A stretch of DNA of 21,359 bases. Source: a virus. Below are positions 10,972-20,489 of the stretch, one piece after another (position 1 is the first letter of the stretch; each line of letters starts with the position of its first letter). The notes beneath the pieces were generated by a model. It ran no database searches. It was not told where the DNA came from and was given only the letters and a program-made list of their open reading frames with translations. Where the stretch lies: the IMG/VR virus record IMGVR_UViG_3300010334_000330, positions 1-21,359 of that record. One strand, 5' to 3'. The translations under genes were made by a program, and so were the position numbers.

Positions 10972-12729
10972 GTGCTAACAATTCGTGAAGTTACCGCAAA
11001 GGTATCTCGCCTACAGACCAAATACGCAGCGCGTGATGGTCGTATGCGTGACGTCCTTTCGGTACGTCAGGGGGATATCTCTAAGGTATACCCATCTATG
11101 TTTTCTGATGAGTACCCAAAACCTCTCATCGCTAACATCATTGACGTTGCCGCACGCGATCTTGCTGAGTCAATGGCTCCGCTGCCTTCATTTAACTGTT
11201 CAGCATCTAATACAGTCTCTGATACAGCCCGTAAAGCAGCAGACCTACGTGCTCGTATTGCAAACTTCTATGTAGACCGTTCAGAACTAGGCGTACAGAT
11301 GTATACCGGTGCTGATTGGTACAACACTTACGGAATGCTTATTGGTCGCGTTGAACTCGATTACGAGAATGACAACCCCATTATGAAATTGATTAACCCT
11401 TTCGGCTCCTATCCGGAGATTGACCGATTTGGTCGCTGTCTATCCCTTACCCAGATTGTGGGTATGGATGCACAGACTTTGGCATCTATGTATCCAGAGT
11501 TCTACGACCAGATTATTAGCAAGAACTCGTATACACCAGGCTCACCGTACCTTTCAATGGTACGTTACCACGATGCAGACCAAGATCTTATTTATTTACC
11601 AGAACGTAAGGATTTAGTTCTATCTAATATCCCTAACCCAATCGGTGAATGTATGGTCCGTGTGGCTATGCGCCCATCTATTGATGGTGAAGCACGCGGT
11701 CAGTATGATGATGTACTAGGCGTACAGCTTGCTCGTGCTCGCTTTGCAGTCCTACAGATCCAAGCAGCAGAGAAATCTATCCAAGCACCTATTGCTATCC
11801 CACAGGATGTGCAAGAACTTGCTCTTGGACCAGATTCTATTATGCGTTCTGCTAACCCACAGGGTATTCGTCGTGTTCCACTAGAACTACCAGCCGGTGT
11901 ATTTGGTGAATCTGGGGTCCTTGAGCGTGAACTACGTACAGGTGCTCGCTACCCAGAGACTCGTGGCGGTAACTCAGACGCTTCTATCGTTACAGGTCGC
12001 GGTGTTCAAGCCCTACAAGCTGGCTTTGATACACAAATCAAGGCAGCGCAGTCACACTTTGCTCGTATGTTTGTTGAACTTGTTGGTCTTTGCTTTAAGA
12101 CTGATGAGAAACTCTTTGGTAATAAGATTAAAGAGATTCGTGGCGTTGATGACGGCACACCTTATACACTTAAGTACAGCCCTTCTAAGGCAATCAATGG
12201 TGATTACACAGTAGATGTCCGTTACGGCATTATGTCTGGTATGAATCCAAACAATGCAACAGTAGCCTTGCTACAGATGCGTTCAGATAAACTTGTTTCA
12301 CGCGACTACGTACGTCGTGAACTACCTATTGAGATTAACGTCGGCCAAGAAGAACAAAAGGTTGACGTTGAAGAAATGCGCGATGCGCTTCGTGCAGCTA
12401 TTGGGCAGACCGCCCTTGCAATCCCACAGATGGTTGCACAAGGTCAAGACCCATCTAAGATTCTCGGTTCCTTTGCGGAAATGATTAAAGGCCGTCAAAA
12501 GGGTATGAGTATTGAAAGTGTTGTGGAAAAGGCGTTTACGCCAGAAGCACAGCCTGAGACAGCAGCGATGCAGCCTCAGCCTCCAGTAGCAGGTATGGCT
12601 CCCGCCTCTGCCTCGCAGCCAAGTATGGAACAACCTGGCGGTGCAGCCCCTGCTGCTGGCGGTCCACAAGCCCCTCAAGGCAAACCAGATATCGCATCAT
12701 TGCTCGCATCAATCGGCGGCGCAGCATAA
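10972..12729 (+). CDS. Portal protein
   Basis: A 585-residue protein assigned as the head portal. Support is its size, its place just after terminase, and a typical build: an N-terminal helix-rich start with VYPSMFSDEYPKPLIANIID, a central mixed domain with DWYNTYGMLIGRVELDYEND and INPFGSYPEIDRFGRC, and a later helix (TGRGVQALQAGFDTQIKAAQ) that may be the long channel-forming helix. The last 70 residues are Gln/Pro/Ala-rich and probably disordered. It forms the dodecameric ring through which terminase pumps DNA. It starts at GTG 10972 after AAGGA. Confidence 0.82.
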   Translation: MLTIREVTAKVSRLQTKYAARDGRMRDVLSVRQGDISKVYPSMFSDEYPKPLIANIIDVAARDLAESMAPLPSFNCSASNTVSDTARKAADLRARIANFYVDRSELGVQMYTGADWYNTYGMLIGRVELDYENDNPIMKLINPFGSYPEIDRFGRCLSLTQIVGMDAQTLASMYPEFYDQIISKNSYTPGSPYLSMVRYHDADQDLIYLPERKDLVLSNIPNPIGECMVRVAMRPSIDGEARGQYDDVLGVQLARARFAVLQIQAAEKSIQAPIAIPQDVQELALGPDSIMRSANPQGIRRVPLELPAGVFGESGVLERELRTGARYPETRGGNSDASIVTGRGVQALQAGFDTQIKAAQSHFARMFVELVGLCFKTDEKLFGNKIKEIRGVDDGTPYTLKYSPSKAINGDYTVDVRYGIMSGMNPNNATVALLQMRSDKLVSRDYVRRELPIEINVGQEEQKVDVEEMRDALRAAIGQTALAIPQMVAQGQDPSKILGSFAEMIKGRQKGMSIESVVEKAFTPEAQPETAAMQPQPPVAGMAPASASQPSMEQPGGAAPAAGGPQAPQGKPDIASLLASIGGAA

Positions 12730-12747
12730 CTTCTAAGGGGGTGAAAT

Positions 12748-12888
12748 ATGAACAAAGGATCACAAGCACCAGCACCATTCGCTAAGCCAATTCACGGCGC
12801 AGCAGGAGCAGGAGCAAAGGTAACAGGCGGCGACGTCAAGATGCCATTTGCAGGAGCACCAAAGCCAGGTAAAGCAGTAAAGAAGTAA
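12748..12888 (+). CDS. Gly/Ala/Lys-rich mini-protein (46 aa)
   Basis: A 46-residue protein following an AAGGGGGTG ribosome-binding site. It is Gly/Ala/Pro-rich and basic (GAAGAGAKVTGGDVKMPFAG, ending KPGKAVKK) and lacks any predicted fold. The same length as the Lys-rich mini-protein on the other side of portal and its basic end suggest a similar minor structural role, without sequence similarity. It is well supported as a gene by its start signal and its place in the operon. Confidence 0.7.
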   Translation: MNKGSQAPAPFAKPIHGAAGAGAKVTGGDVKMPFAGAPKPGKAVKK

Positions 12889-12915
12889 ATAACTTTAGAT
12901 AGCGGGGTGTACTGG

Positions 12916-13131
12916 ATGGATAACAAAGTTCGCCGTCCAGTGCGCTTCGCTGATTTCTTAGTAATCGGCGCAGAGATTACTTACAATATGATGCAGGTAT
13001 TTACGGCAGCAGCAGAAGACTTATTAGAATTGTCTATCTATAATGCTAACCGAACAACAGAATTAAACAATGTCTGGGAAGACTTTGCTACAGATTTAGA
13101 GACTATTCAGGAGGATACAGATGGCGCTTGA
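12916..13131 (+). CDS. Hypothetical protein (71 aa)
   Basis: ATG 12916, with GGGGTG seven bases before it, is preferred to GTG 12907, which would overlap that site. The 71-residue product begins with a basic patch (MDNKVRRPVRFADFLVIG) and continues as helix with an acidic end (FATDLETIQEDTDGA). It may be a helical head-to-tail or virion-associated small protein. No family recognised. Its end overlaps the next gene by 11 bases. Confidence 0.7.
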   Translation: MDNKVRRPVRFADFLVIGAEITYNMMQVFTAAAEDLLELSIYNANRTTELNNVWEDFATDLETIQEDTDGA

Positions 13132-13540
13132 AGACAGCACCAACCCTATGCAGGGTGTATCAGGTCCTGGTAAGTATGCAAAACGTACAGATCTTGCATA
13201 TCAATCACAATCTTACGGTGACGGAGTTGCATACAATGCAGCAAAATCAGGTGCTCCACTAGCGACTGCACCAAAGAACCCAATGCTTTCACAAGCACCA
13301 CAGGTGCCAACAAAACCAATGCCAGTAACTGGTCTATATGATCAGACCCAACGACCAGAAGAACCAGTAACTCACGGTATTGATCTAGGTCCTGGTGGCG
13401 GTTCTAATGTTCTTGCTATGCAAGATGCAACTGCAGGCCAGTATCAAAACGCCTACGATATGTTTCAGACAATGGCTCAAAACCCAAATGCGTCTCCATC
13501 CCTACAGTATTTGGCACAACGTATTCAGCAAGGATTCTAA
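13121..13540 (+). CDS. Hypothetical Pro/Gln-rich virion-module protein (139 aa)
   Basis: A 139-residue protein with AGGAGGAT before ATG 13121. The first 100 residues are low-complexity (Gly, Pro, Gln, Ala; for example APKNPMLSQAPQVPTKPMPV), and a C-terminal helical part contains YQNAYDMFQTMAQNPNASPS and YLAQRIQQGF. It is probably a flexible structural or assembly protein. It ends directly at the start of the 1472-residue gene. Function unknown. Confidence 0.7.
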   Translation: MALEDSTNPMQGVSGPGKYAKRTDLAYQSQSYGDGVAYNAAKSGAPLATAPKNPMLSQAPQVPTKPMPVTGLYDQTQRPEEPVTHGIDLGPGGGSNVLAMQDATAGQYQNAYDMFQTMAQNPNASPSLQYLAQRIQQGF

Positions 13541-16500
13541 ATGTCATCAAACTGGATAACGCCTGATCTAGCGCGTAACCCATCGCTGGCATTTGATGTA
13601 TCTAATCAAAAAGACCCTAGCGCTGTATCACAGCTTGTATCACATACTTCAAAAACAGTTGCAGTTAGTGATGCAGTAAATAGCCATATTGCAACTACTG
13701 GCTCACAGGGTTTCTGGTCTAAATTAGGACACGGTGCAGTTACTGGACTTGAATGGCTTGGTAAGCCACTACAAGAAGTGCAGAAAGATTATAAGTTTGT
13801 CCACTCTGTGTATACAGATCACGGATTTTTACCTGGCTTTGTTGCTACCCTTGGCATTACAGCTGGTGGTATTGGTGGTGCAATACTAGGTGGTGGAGTT
13901 GGAGCAGCACTTGGTGCTGATTTAGCTGCAACTACTTTACGTTATACAATGGGAAACTTTTACAAAGATTCATATGCTAAGTCTGAAGACCCAAATTATA
14001 AGGTATCACCCGGACGTGACTTTTCAAATGGCTTAGCTTCAGCAGTAGATGGTCTTGGTGGACCACAAGCTGCAGTTAAAGCACTAAAGAATACTAATTC
14101 TGGTATTGGTAAAATTACATCAGGTATTGGTGACTTGGGATTTGATATCACAGCAGATCCAATAATGATTGTTGGTCGTTTTGGTCAACTAATGCGTGGT
14201 GGAAAATACCTTAAACTAGGTGATGCAGCAGAGATTCAACTTCGCTACCCTATTATGAATACCATTCCTGGTATTAAAAATTTTTTAACTGCACGTACCG
14301 GTGTTGCGCTTACATCTGAACAGATGGATGCTGTATACAAAGGCACAGGTTTATTTAATGCAACTGCTCGCACTTATCGTGCAGCTCTTGATGATATTGC
14401 TAAATCAACTGCTGGTGAAATTATTCAAAAGTACCCAGCACTTGGAACATCAGCAGCTGGTCGCTTAGGAAAGATTGATACACCTGAAAAAGTACACCAG
14501 TTCTTAAAGGAAAGTCTATTTTTTGGTGAGCAAGAAGGAACTCTTGCTGGTCAAGCAATGCTTCCAACACGTACTTTACTTAAAGCAAAACTTGGTGACT
14601 CACAGGTAGTTGATTATTTGCGTAATGATGGCTCGCTACCAGGAAAGATTTACAAGACTTTCTCTGGATATATGCCTTACTCAATAGATCCTAAAACTCT
14701 TGAACTTTCAACTACAAAGTTTCGTTGGAATGCTAATGATGCAGCAACTGTAATCTACAGAATTGCACGATTTGGTATGGGCGATAGCGCAGCCAAAGAG
14801 TGGGCTGGCAAATATGCAGAATCAGTAGCAGTTGGTGACCAAGCGCTCGCTCGTTCTATTAAGAATCAAGCAATTTATCACACACTTCTTGCTGCTGGCC
14901 TCCCTGCTGATAATGCTATTGTATCAAAAGCTTGGGAAGAAGTAAGCAAATTAGGTGAGCCACTTGCAAGTTCACAGATTTATGGTGTGCATCCTGACGG
15001 AAATACAATCGGTGAATATGTAGCAAATGGTACACGCAAAGTTGGTGCTTTGTTTGAACACCAAGCAACAGATATGTTTGATATTCCAGACTTTATGACT
15101 ATTAAAGCTGCTATGCGTGAATCTGGACAGCTTTCTAAAGTACTAGGCAAAACTGATGATTTTATTTCCAAAAAATACACAGATAAAATCTTTAAGCCTT
15201 TAGCACTTGCTACAGCAGGATTTGGTCTTCGAGTAGCATCAGCAGAACTTATACCTACATTTGCCCGTTATGGTGTAATCAATACATTCAAGGCAAAGAT
15301 TGCAACAACAGTTGCCAAGAGTGGATATAATCTTGTTAAAGGTGAGGATGAGCATATTATTTCGGCAGCACTAGTAAGCCTTGGTGCTGGTGATGGTATT
15401 TCAGCAGATGTACTTGAAAAAGGTTTTCCTGCATTTAAGGAAGCAAAACGCCTTGGTCTAAACTTTGCAGCTAAAATGGTTCCAGCTGATCAAATAGATG
15501 TTGCTGTAAAGTTAATGATGGCAAATGATGCACACATTCTTGCAGAAGCTGTATCTACTGGACACGGTTATGATGTAAATAATGCTTACCAAGCATCACA
15601 GGCAGCTCATTATTATTTCCAAATTCAAAAGAATAGTCCTCTATATAGAGACTTGCCAGAATATACAACATACTCACCATCCGATAAACACTTTGTGCCT
15701 CGCTATGTAACTACACTAAATAAAGCATCAAAGGATATTGCTCAACGTAACATTTCGCGTGATGCACTTCAAGTAAGCCAGAAGTTGCGTGCTGCAGTTA
15801 AGGCATCAGGAGAACCATTATCACCAGCAATTATAGGTGAAGAGTTCTATACAACAAAGGCTTATCAAGAATTTAGAGATGCTCTTATCAATAGAGAATA
15901 CTCACGTATGCTTGATGCTACTAAGGGCAAATTCAAAGGTTATGACGAAGAAATAAAAACTATTACTCGCTGGAGAGATTCAGTAGCTAATGGTGATTTA
16001 CACGTCTTTGCAGCAGACCGTGTTGATGCAACACTTGGTATATTGATGGGTAAAGATGGAACGTTTCACACAGACTTTGCTCGCAACATTGCAGAAGGCC
16101 GCAGCACAGACCTTAATACTGTTGCAGAGATTGCAAAGTCAAAGCAGCAATCTATGCCACGTAGCGTTTCAGGACCTATCCTTCAGTCATATGTAGAAGG
16201 AACTACTGGATTTGAAAAGTTAATTAACATAGGCTTTAAGAAATTCATTGATCCTATTGTTAATAACCTATCTCGTGAAACTCTTTATACCATTCACGTA
16301 GGAGATTCCTTAGCCCGATTAGCACCTCGCATCGGTGCAGGGCTTACAGAAGATCAGGCTCTACGTATTGCACAGACACAATCTGTATACTCAATGTTAC
16401 CTCAGATTCACAACGTGGCACTTCGTAGCCAGTTTGCACAGATAGCCCGTAACTTTTTGCCATTCTACTTTGCTCAAGAACAAGCTCTTAAGCGTGCATT

Positions 16501-17959
16501 TAATACTCTTAAAGATACAAGTATTCTAAACCCAGCATTCTCGCGTGGATTCCGTTTCTATCAACTAGCAGAACAGTCTCTTAATGACCCAGGTTTTATT
16601 GAGTCAGATGAGAATGGAAATCGCTATCTGTATCTTCCAGTAGTTGGCGCATTTGGTGAAGGATTGCAAAGCGGTCTTTCTTACTTTGGTGCTAACATTC
16701 AATCAGGTTTGCCTATCACTGCTAAAGGCTCATTGATTTCTTTGAAATCAGTACTACCAGAATTGCAGATGCCTGGAGTATCACCATTTGTGGCTGTTGG
16801 TGGAAATATCATTACTAACTTTTTCCCAGCAACCAAGCCTATTGTTGATAAAGGTATTGGTGCTATATCTGTAGATAGAGGTATTGTAGATACTCTTATC
16901 CCTGCAGCTTGGGCAAAGACTTTTGTATCAGCAGCATCATCTTGGTTACCAGGTGGAGGCATTGACCTTAACCGACAGATGGGTAATGCTATCTCTTCAG
17001 CGCTAGCGTCAGCATACTACAATGGAAAAGTACCAGGGCCTGATTCAAATGAGTATGAGCGTCAAGCATTTGTAGATCGTATTAAGAATAATGCTCGCTC
17101 AATCTTGTTAATCAAGACATTCTTAAACCTTACATCACCACTTGCTCCAACTATTTCACAGGAAGATTCTGGATTCCGCGATGAGTTTTGGAAACTTGTA
17201 AAGTCAAAGGGTAACTTTGCTGATGCCTTGCAGACATTCTTAAATGAGCACGGCGATACTGCTATCTCTTACACAGTAGCAAAGACTTATTCAAATGTAC
17301 CAGGAGCTAAGGTTCCTTATATCCAGCCAACTATTGACTTTATTAAAAATAACCATCAGTTATTTGATATTAAAAATGGTACATCAAGTGGTGCATTCTT
17401 CCTAGTACCACAAGATGGTATTCAGGATCAGTCATCACGTACTGTATATAACGAATTGATGGCTATGCACTTTAGAAGCGAGCGCACACCTGCAGAACTT
17501 CTCAAGCAGTTCTATATTGCTCAGGGTGACCAAGCAATGTCTCAAGAAATTAAACAACACCTTGAGACTATGAAGACTGCTATTGACCCATTCTCACGCC
17601 AGCAAGAAAGAACTCGTTGGTCTGGAATTGTCGAGCAGATGAAAAACTTTTACCCAATCTGGTACAAGGATTACACATCAGGCGGGGCTGCAACAAATGC
17701 TCAAACCGCTTATAACCAAATTGTAAAGATTCTTGGTAGTGACCAGAATCCAAAAGATAAGCAATCACAACTTGTTGGAGATTTGGTAAAGAAGTACCAA
17801 GATCATCAACAACAGATGAATCAATACCAAGCACTAAACCTTCAAGGGTTTATGGTTCAGCAAAATAAAGATAGTTGGAATGAATACCTAACTCAACTAT
17901 CTGTGGATGAGCCACGATTGACAACAGTAATTAACAGCGTATTTATGAAGTTGGGATAA
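13541..17959 (+). CDS. Very large virion protein, candidate ejection protein (1472 aa)
   Basis: A 1472-residue protein with no motif I can assign with certainty. Near residues 99-131 is a glycine-rich hydrophobic segment (AGGIGGAILGGGVGAALGAD), the kind found in membrane-inserting virion proteins. The rest is mainly soluble and helix-rich, with charged stretches and a Gln-rich C-terminus. It lies between portal and scaffold. The size and glycine zipper suggest an internal protein released on infection to help DNA cross the envelope; a MuF-like head protein is an alternative by position. AAGGATTCTAA precedes the start, right after the previous stop. Confidence 0.6.
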   Translation: MSSNWITPDLARNPSLAFDVSNQKDPSAVSQLVSHTSKTVAVSDAVNSHIATTGSQGFWSKLGHGAVTGLEWLGKPLQEVQKDYKFVHSVYTDHGFLPGFVATLGITAGGIGGAILGGGVGAALGADLAATTLRYTMGNFYKDSYAKSEDPNYKVSPGRDFSNGLASAVDGLGGPQAAVKALKNTNSGIGKITSGIGDLGFDITADPIMIVGRFGQLMRGGKYLKLGDAAEIQLRYPIMNTIPGIKNFLTARTGVALTSEQMDAVYKGTGLFNATARTYRAALDDIAKSTAGEIIQKYPALGTSAAGRLGKIDTPEKVHQFLKESLFFGEQEGTLAGQAMLPTRTLLKAKLGDSQVVDYLRNDGSLPGKIYKTFSGYMPYSIDPKTLELSTTKFRWNANDAATVIYRIARFGMGDSAAKEWAGKYAESVAVGDQALARSIKNQAIYHTLLAAGLPADNAIVSKAWEEVSKLGEPLASSQIYGVHPDGNTIGEYVANGTRKVGALFEHQATDMFDIPDFMTIKAAMRESGQLSKVLGKTDDFISKKYTDKIFKPLALATAGFGLRVASAELIPTFARYGVINTFKAKIATTVAKSGYNLVKGEDEHIISAALVSLGAGDGISADVLEKGFPAFKEAKRLGLNFAAKMVPADQIDVAVKLMMANDAHILAEAVSTGHGYDVNNAYQASQAAHYYFQIQKNSPLYRDLPEYTTYSPSDKHFVPRYVTTLNKASKDIAQRNISRDALQVSQKLRAAVKASGEPLSPAIIGEEFYTTKAYQEFRDALINREYSRMLDATKGKFKGYDEEIKTITRWRDSVANGDLHVFAADRVDATLGILMGKDGTFHTDFARNIAEGRSTDLNTVAEIAKSKQQSMPRSVSGPILQSYVEGTTGFEKLINIGFKKFIDPIVNNLSRETLYTIHVGDSLARLAPRIGAGLTEDQALRIAQTQSVYSMLPQIHNVALRSQFAQIARNFLPFYFAQEQALKRAFNTLKDTSILNPAFSRGFRFYQLAEQSLNDPGFIESDENGNRYLYLPVVGAFGEGLQSGLSYFGANIQSGLPITAKGSLISLKSVLPELQMPGVSPFVAVGGNIITNFFPATKPIVDKGIGAISVDRGIVDTLIPAAWAKTFVSAASSWLPGGGIDLNRQMGNAISSALASAYYNGKVPGPDSNEYERQAFVDRIKNNARSILLIKTFLNLTSPLAPTISQEDSGFRDEFWKLVKSKGNFADALQTFLNEHGDTAISYTVAKTYSNVPGAKVPYIQPTIDFIKNNHQLFDIKNGTSSGAFFLVPQDGIQDQSSRTVYNELMAMHFRSERTPAELLKQFYIAQGDQAMSQEIKQHLETMKTAIDPFSRQQERTRWSGIVEQMKNFYPIWYKDYTSGGAATNAQTAYNQIVKILGSDQNPKDKQSQLVGDLVKKYQDHQQQMNQYQALNLQGFMVQQNKDSWNEYLTQLSVDEPRLTTVINSVFMKLG

Positions 17960-17960
17960 A

Positions 17961-19154
17961 ATGGCAGACAAAGTAGTTAAGTCAGTAACTCAGGTAGGTC
18001 CAGATGTAATTATCACCTACACTGATTTGTCTACCAAAAAAGTATCTTCTCTCAAAGCAACTGATGAAATTGCTACAGCAAAACTTGCCGGTTCTTATGT
18101 TCAAGGCAATCAAACAAAAGGTAGCGCCTTTGGGACAAGTGCTCAAACTGGTGGGGAAACTAATAATTCAACCACAATAGTTACGCCTGAAAATTTAACA
18201 GCTTACTACCAACAAGCTATATCATCTAAAGCAGATGGTTATGCAAAGATTCGTTCATCACTTATTGCTGCTGGACTTCTTGGTAAAGGCAGCAAAAGTT
18301 TAAGTTCAGTACAGAGTGCTTGGTTATCAGTTCTTCAGGGTGCCTCTGCAGATGGCACAGATCCATACACATATATTGCTAATATCAAAAAGCAAGGTGT
18401 TGGTTTAGATACAACTGCATCACAAAAGCAGAACCCTTATTCACAGGTAAATATCTGGGACCCTACTAAGGCTACAGATTATATTACTCAGTTGACTCAA
18501 AGCATTCTTAACCGCGAACCTACTGAAAAAGAACTCACTTCTTTACAGAAGCAGTTATCTGATGCTCAAAAGAAGAATGCTCTTAATACAACATATAAGA
18601 CTGACCCTAAGACTGGTAAGGTAACTAGTACTCAAACTGGTGGCCTTGATGAACAGCAATTCCTTACGGACCTTCTTAAGAAAAGCCCAGACTATTCTAA
18701 GATTAAAGAAGCAGGAACTACTGCTGCTTTGCAAGCAGTACAGAATGCAGCAAAAGCAAACGGCATTATGCTTACTCCAGAAGATGCGGCATCATATGCA
18801 GAGCGTGTTCGTAATGGTGAAAAGGTTGACGAGATTGCATCAACTTTCCGTAAGATTGCAGCCATCTCACAGCCTAAAGCAGTCCAAGATTTACTCAATA
18901 CTGGTACTGACTTAGCGACTATCTATCAGCCATATAAGGCTGCTATGGCACAGACTCTTGAGCTTAATCCAAATGCTATTGACTTAACAGATCCTGCTCT
19001 AAGTAATGCAATATCTGGTGATAAGACTATGACTACATATGAGTTCCAGCGTGCGCTCCGCAAAGATAACCGTTGGCAGTATACAAACAATGCACGTTCA
19101 GAAGCAGCTGATGTAGCAACACAGGTGCTTAAAGACTTTGGATTTATGGGGTAA
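17961..19154 (+). CDS. Virion-associated hypothetical protein (397 aa)
   Basis: A 397-residue protein starting one base after the previous stop, so probably translated by coupling. It begins with a beta-like VKSVTQVGPDVIITYTDLST, then a Thr/Ser/Gly linker, then mostly helices with paired-helix segments (ATDYITQLTQSILNREPTEK; EDAASYAERVRNGEKVDEIA). It has no cysteine and no membrane segment. With the genes on either side it forms a three-gene set inserted between the portal region and the scaffold. A structural or ejected role is likely; the family is not recognised. Confidence 0.65.
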   Translation: MADKVVKSVTQVGPDVIITYTDLSTKKVSSLKATDEIATAKLAGSYVQGNQTKGSAFGTSAQTGGETNNSTTIVTPENLTAYYQQAISSKADGYAKIRSSLIAAGLLGKGSKSLSSVQSAWLSVLQGASADGTDPYTYIANIKKQGVGLDTTASQKQNPYSQVNIWDPTKATDYITQLTQSILNREPTEKELTSLQKQLSDAQKKNALNTTYKTDPKTGKVTSTQTGGLDEQQFLTDLLKKSPDYSKIKEAGTTAALQAVQNAAKANGIMLTPEDAASYAERVRNGEKVDEIASTFRKIAAISQPKAVQDLLNTGTDLATIYQPYKAAMAQTLELNPNAIDLTDPALSNAISGDKTMTTYEFQRALRKDNRWQYTNNARSEAADVATQVLKDFGFMG

Positions 19155-19156
19155 CT

Positions 19157-20365
19157 ATGGCTAAAGCACCTATATCAAATGATGGTACAGTTTCATATAA
19201 CCCAACTACTGGGCTTTCTTACAACCCAAATGCAGTAAAGGCTCCAGCTGTTCCAGCGCCAGCAACTACACCTTCTGTATCATATAATCCATTAACAGGT
19301 CTTTCATATAATCCAAATGCACAGCCAGCACCTTCGGCACCACAAGGTCCAACACTTGCTTCAACAGAAACTGTAACTGGTACAAGTACTGCAACATCTG
19401 GTACAAATCAGACATCAACTTCACCCACAGTAATTAAACCAACTACAGTTACAGATACATCAGCAATAGATGCTCTTAAGCAACAACAACAAGATGAACG
19501 CGTTAGCGCATTTAACATTCTTAAAACTGAATTTAGTAAGTATGGGCTTGGTTCTCTTGTAGAGAATATCAAAGGACTACTTACTAGCGGAACCCCAGCA
19601 TCTGAGTTCTCGCTAAAATTACAAGAAACACCTGAGTATCAGAAGCGCTTTGCTGCAAATGCTGACCGCATTAAAGCAGGACTTGGTGCTTTGACACCAG
19701 CCCAATATGTTGCAATGGAAGACCAGTACCAGAACCTTATGCGTAACTATGGATTGCCAGCATCTTACTATTCTAAAGATGATATTGGAACACAAGCAGG
19801 ATTCCAGAAGTTACTTGCTAATGACGTATCTGCATCTGAGTTAGAAGACCGTATTGCTACAGCGCAACAGCGTGTACTCAATACAAACCCAGAAGTCCTT
19901 AAGGCATTTAAGCAATTCTATCCTGATATTAACAATGCAGATATTCTTGCTTACACACTTGATCCACAGAATGCTCTTAGCACAATTCACCGTAAGGTAA
20001 GTGCTGCTGAAATTGGTGGCGCAGCCCTTGCCCAAGGCTTACAGGCTAACGGCGGTACTGCAGAATCTCTAGCAGGACAAGGCATTACTAAGGCTCAGGC
20101 TCAGCAAGGTTACACAAATGTAGCTGAGATGGTTCCACGTGGCTCACAACTTGCTGACATTTATGGTCAGACACCTTATACACAGGGAACAGCAGAAGCA
20201 GAAGTATTTAATACAGCAGGAGCTGCAGATGCTGCAGCAAAGCGCAAGAAGTTAACATCTCTTGAGACTGCACAGTTTAGTGGTTCATCAGGCGTTGGTT
20301 CATTGAACCGTGACCGCCCAATATCGAACTATATGTTAGGACAGCCAGGAGCTGGTTCCTACTAA
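19157..20365 (+). CDS. Virion-associated protein with N-terminal SYNP repeats (402 aa)
   Basis: A 402-residue protein two bases after the previous gene. Residues 12-26 and 41-55 are near-identical 15-residue copies, VSYNP(T/L)TGLSYNPNA, followed by a Pro/Ala and Thr/Ser-rich linker to about 105. The remainder is helical (TPEYQKRFAANADRIKAGLG; YVAMEDQYQNLMRNYGLPAS; EIGGAALAQGLQANGGTAES). It resembles internal-virion or head-associated proteins in build, but no family is named. A noncoding gap with two hairpins separates it from the scaffold gene. Confidence 0.65.
   Translation: MAKAPISNDGTVSYNPTTGLSYNPNAVKAPAVPAPATTPSVSYNPLTGLSYNPNAQPAPSAPQGPTLASTETVTGTSTATSGTNQTSTSPTVIKPTTVTDTSAIDALKQQQQDERVSAFNILKTEFSKYGLGSLVENIKGLLTSGTPASEFSLKLQETPEYQKRFAANADRIKAGLGALTPAQYVAMEDQYQNLMRNYGLPASYYSKDDIGTQAGFQKLLANDVSASELEDRIATAQQRVLNTNPEVLKAFKQFYPDINNADILAYTLDPQNALSTIHRKVSAAEIGGAALAQGLQANGGTAESLAGQGITKAQAQQGYTNVAEMVPRGSQLADIYGQTPYTQGTAEAEVFNTAGAADAAAKRKKLTSLETAQFSGSSGVGSLNRDRPISNYMLGQPGAGSY
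19190..19321 (+). repeat. Imperfect coding repeat (VSYNPxTGLSYNPNA)
   Basis: Two 45-base copies, 19190-19234 and 19277-19321, differ at one amino acid but at several synonymous sites, so they are an old duplication kept by selection on protein sequence. Each copy carries SYNP twice. The repeats may be a binding site for another virion protein. Confidence 0.8.
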
Positions 20366-20375
20366 TTAAAGCCTG

Positions 20376-20453
20376 CCACTAGAACCACCGGCCTAGTGGA
20401 GTGACAACAACACCGGTAGCAGAAGCCATATAGGTGATCCCCAGAACTATATG
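20376..20453 (+). promoter_or_regulatory. Two hairpins ahead of the scaffold-capsid genes
   Basis: CCACTAG (20376-20382) pairs perfectly with CTAGTGG (20393-20399) over ten bases. CATATAG (20427-20433) pairs perfectly with CTATATG (20447-20453) over 13 bases. They occupy the only gap of more than 100 bases between coding regions in the head operon. They may tune mRNA processing or translation of the abundant capsid proteins; no clear promoter or T-run was seen. Confidence 0.45.
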
Positions 20454-20489
20454 AGGTCTGCGTTAACTAATATGAATGGGAGATGGACT

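Noticed and set aside
10972-12729. Several frames of 60 to 118 codons inside the portal gene
   Set aside because: All are shadows of the long portal frame with no motif or ribosome-binding site.
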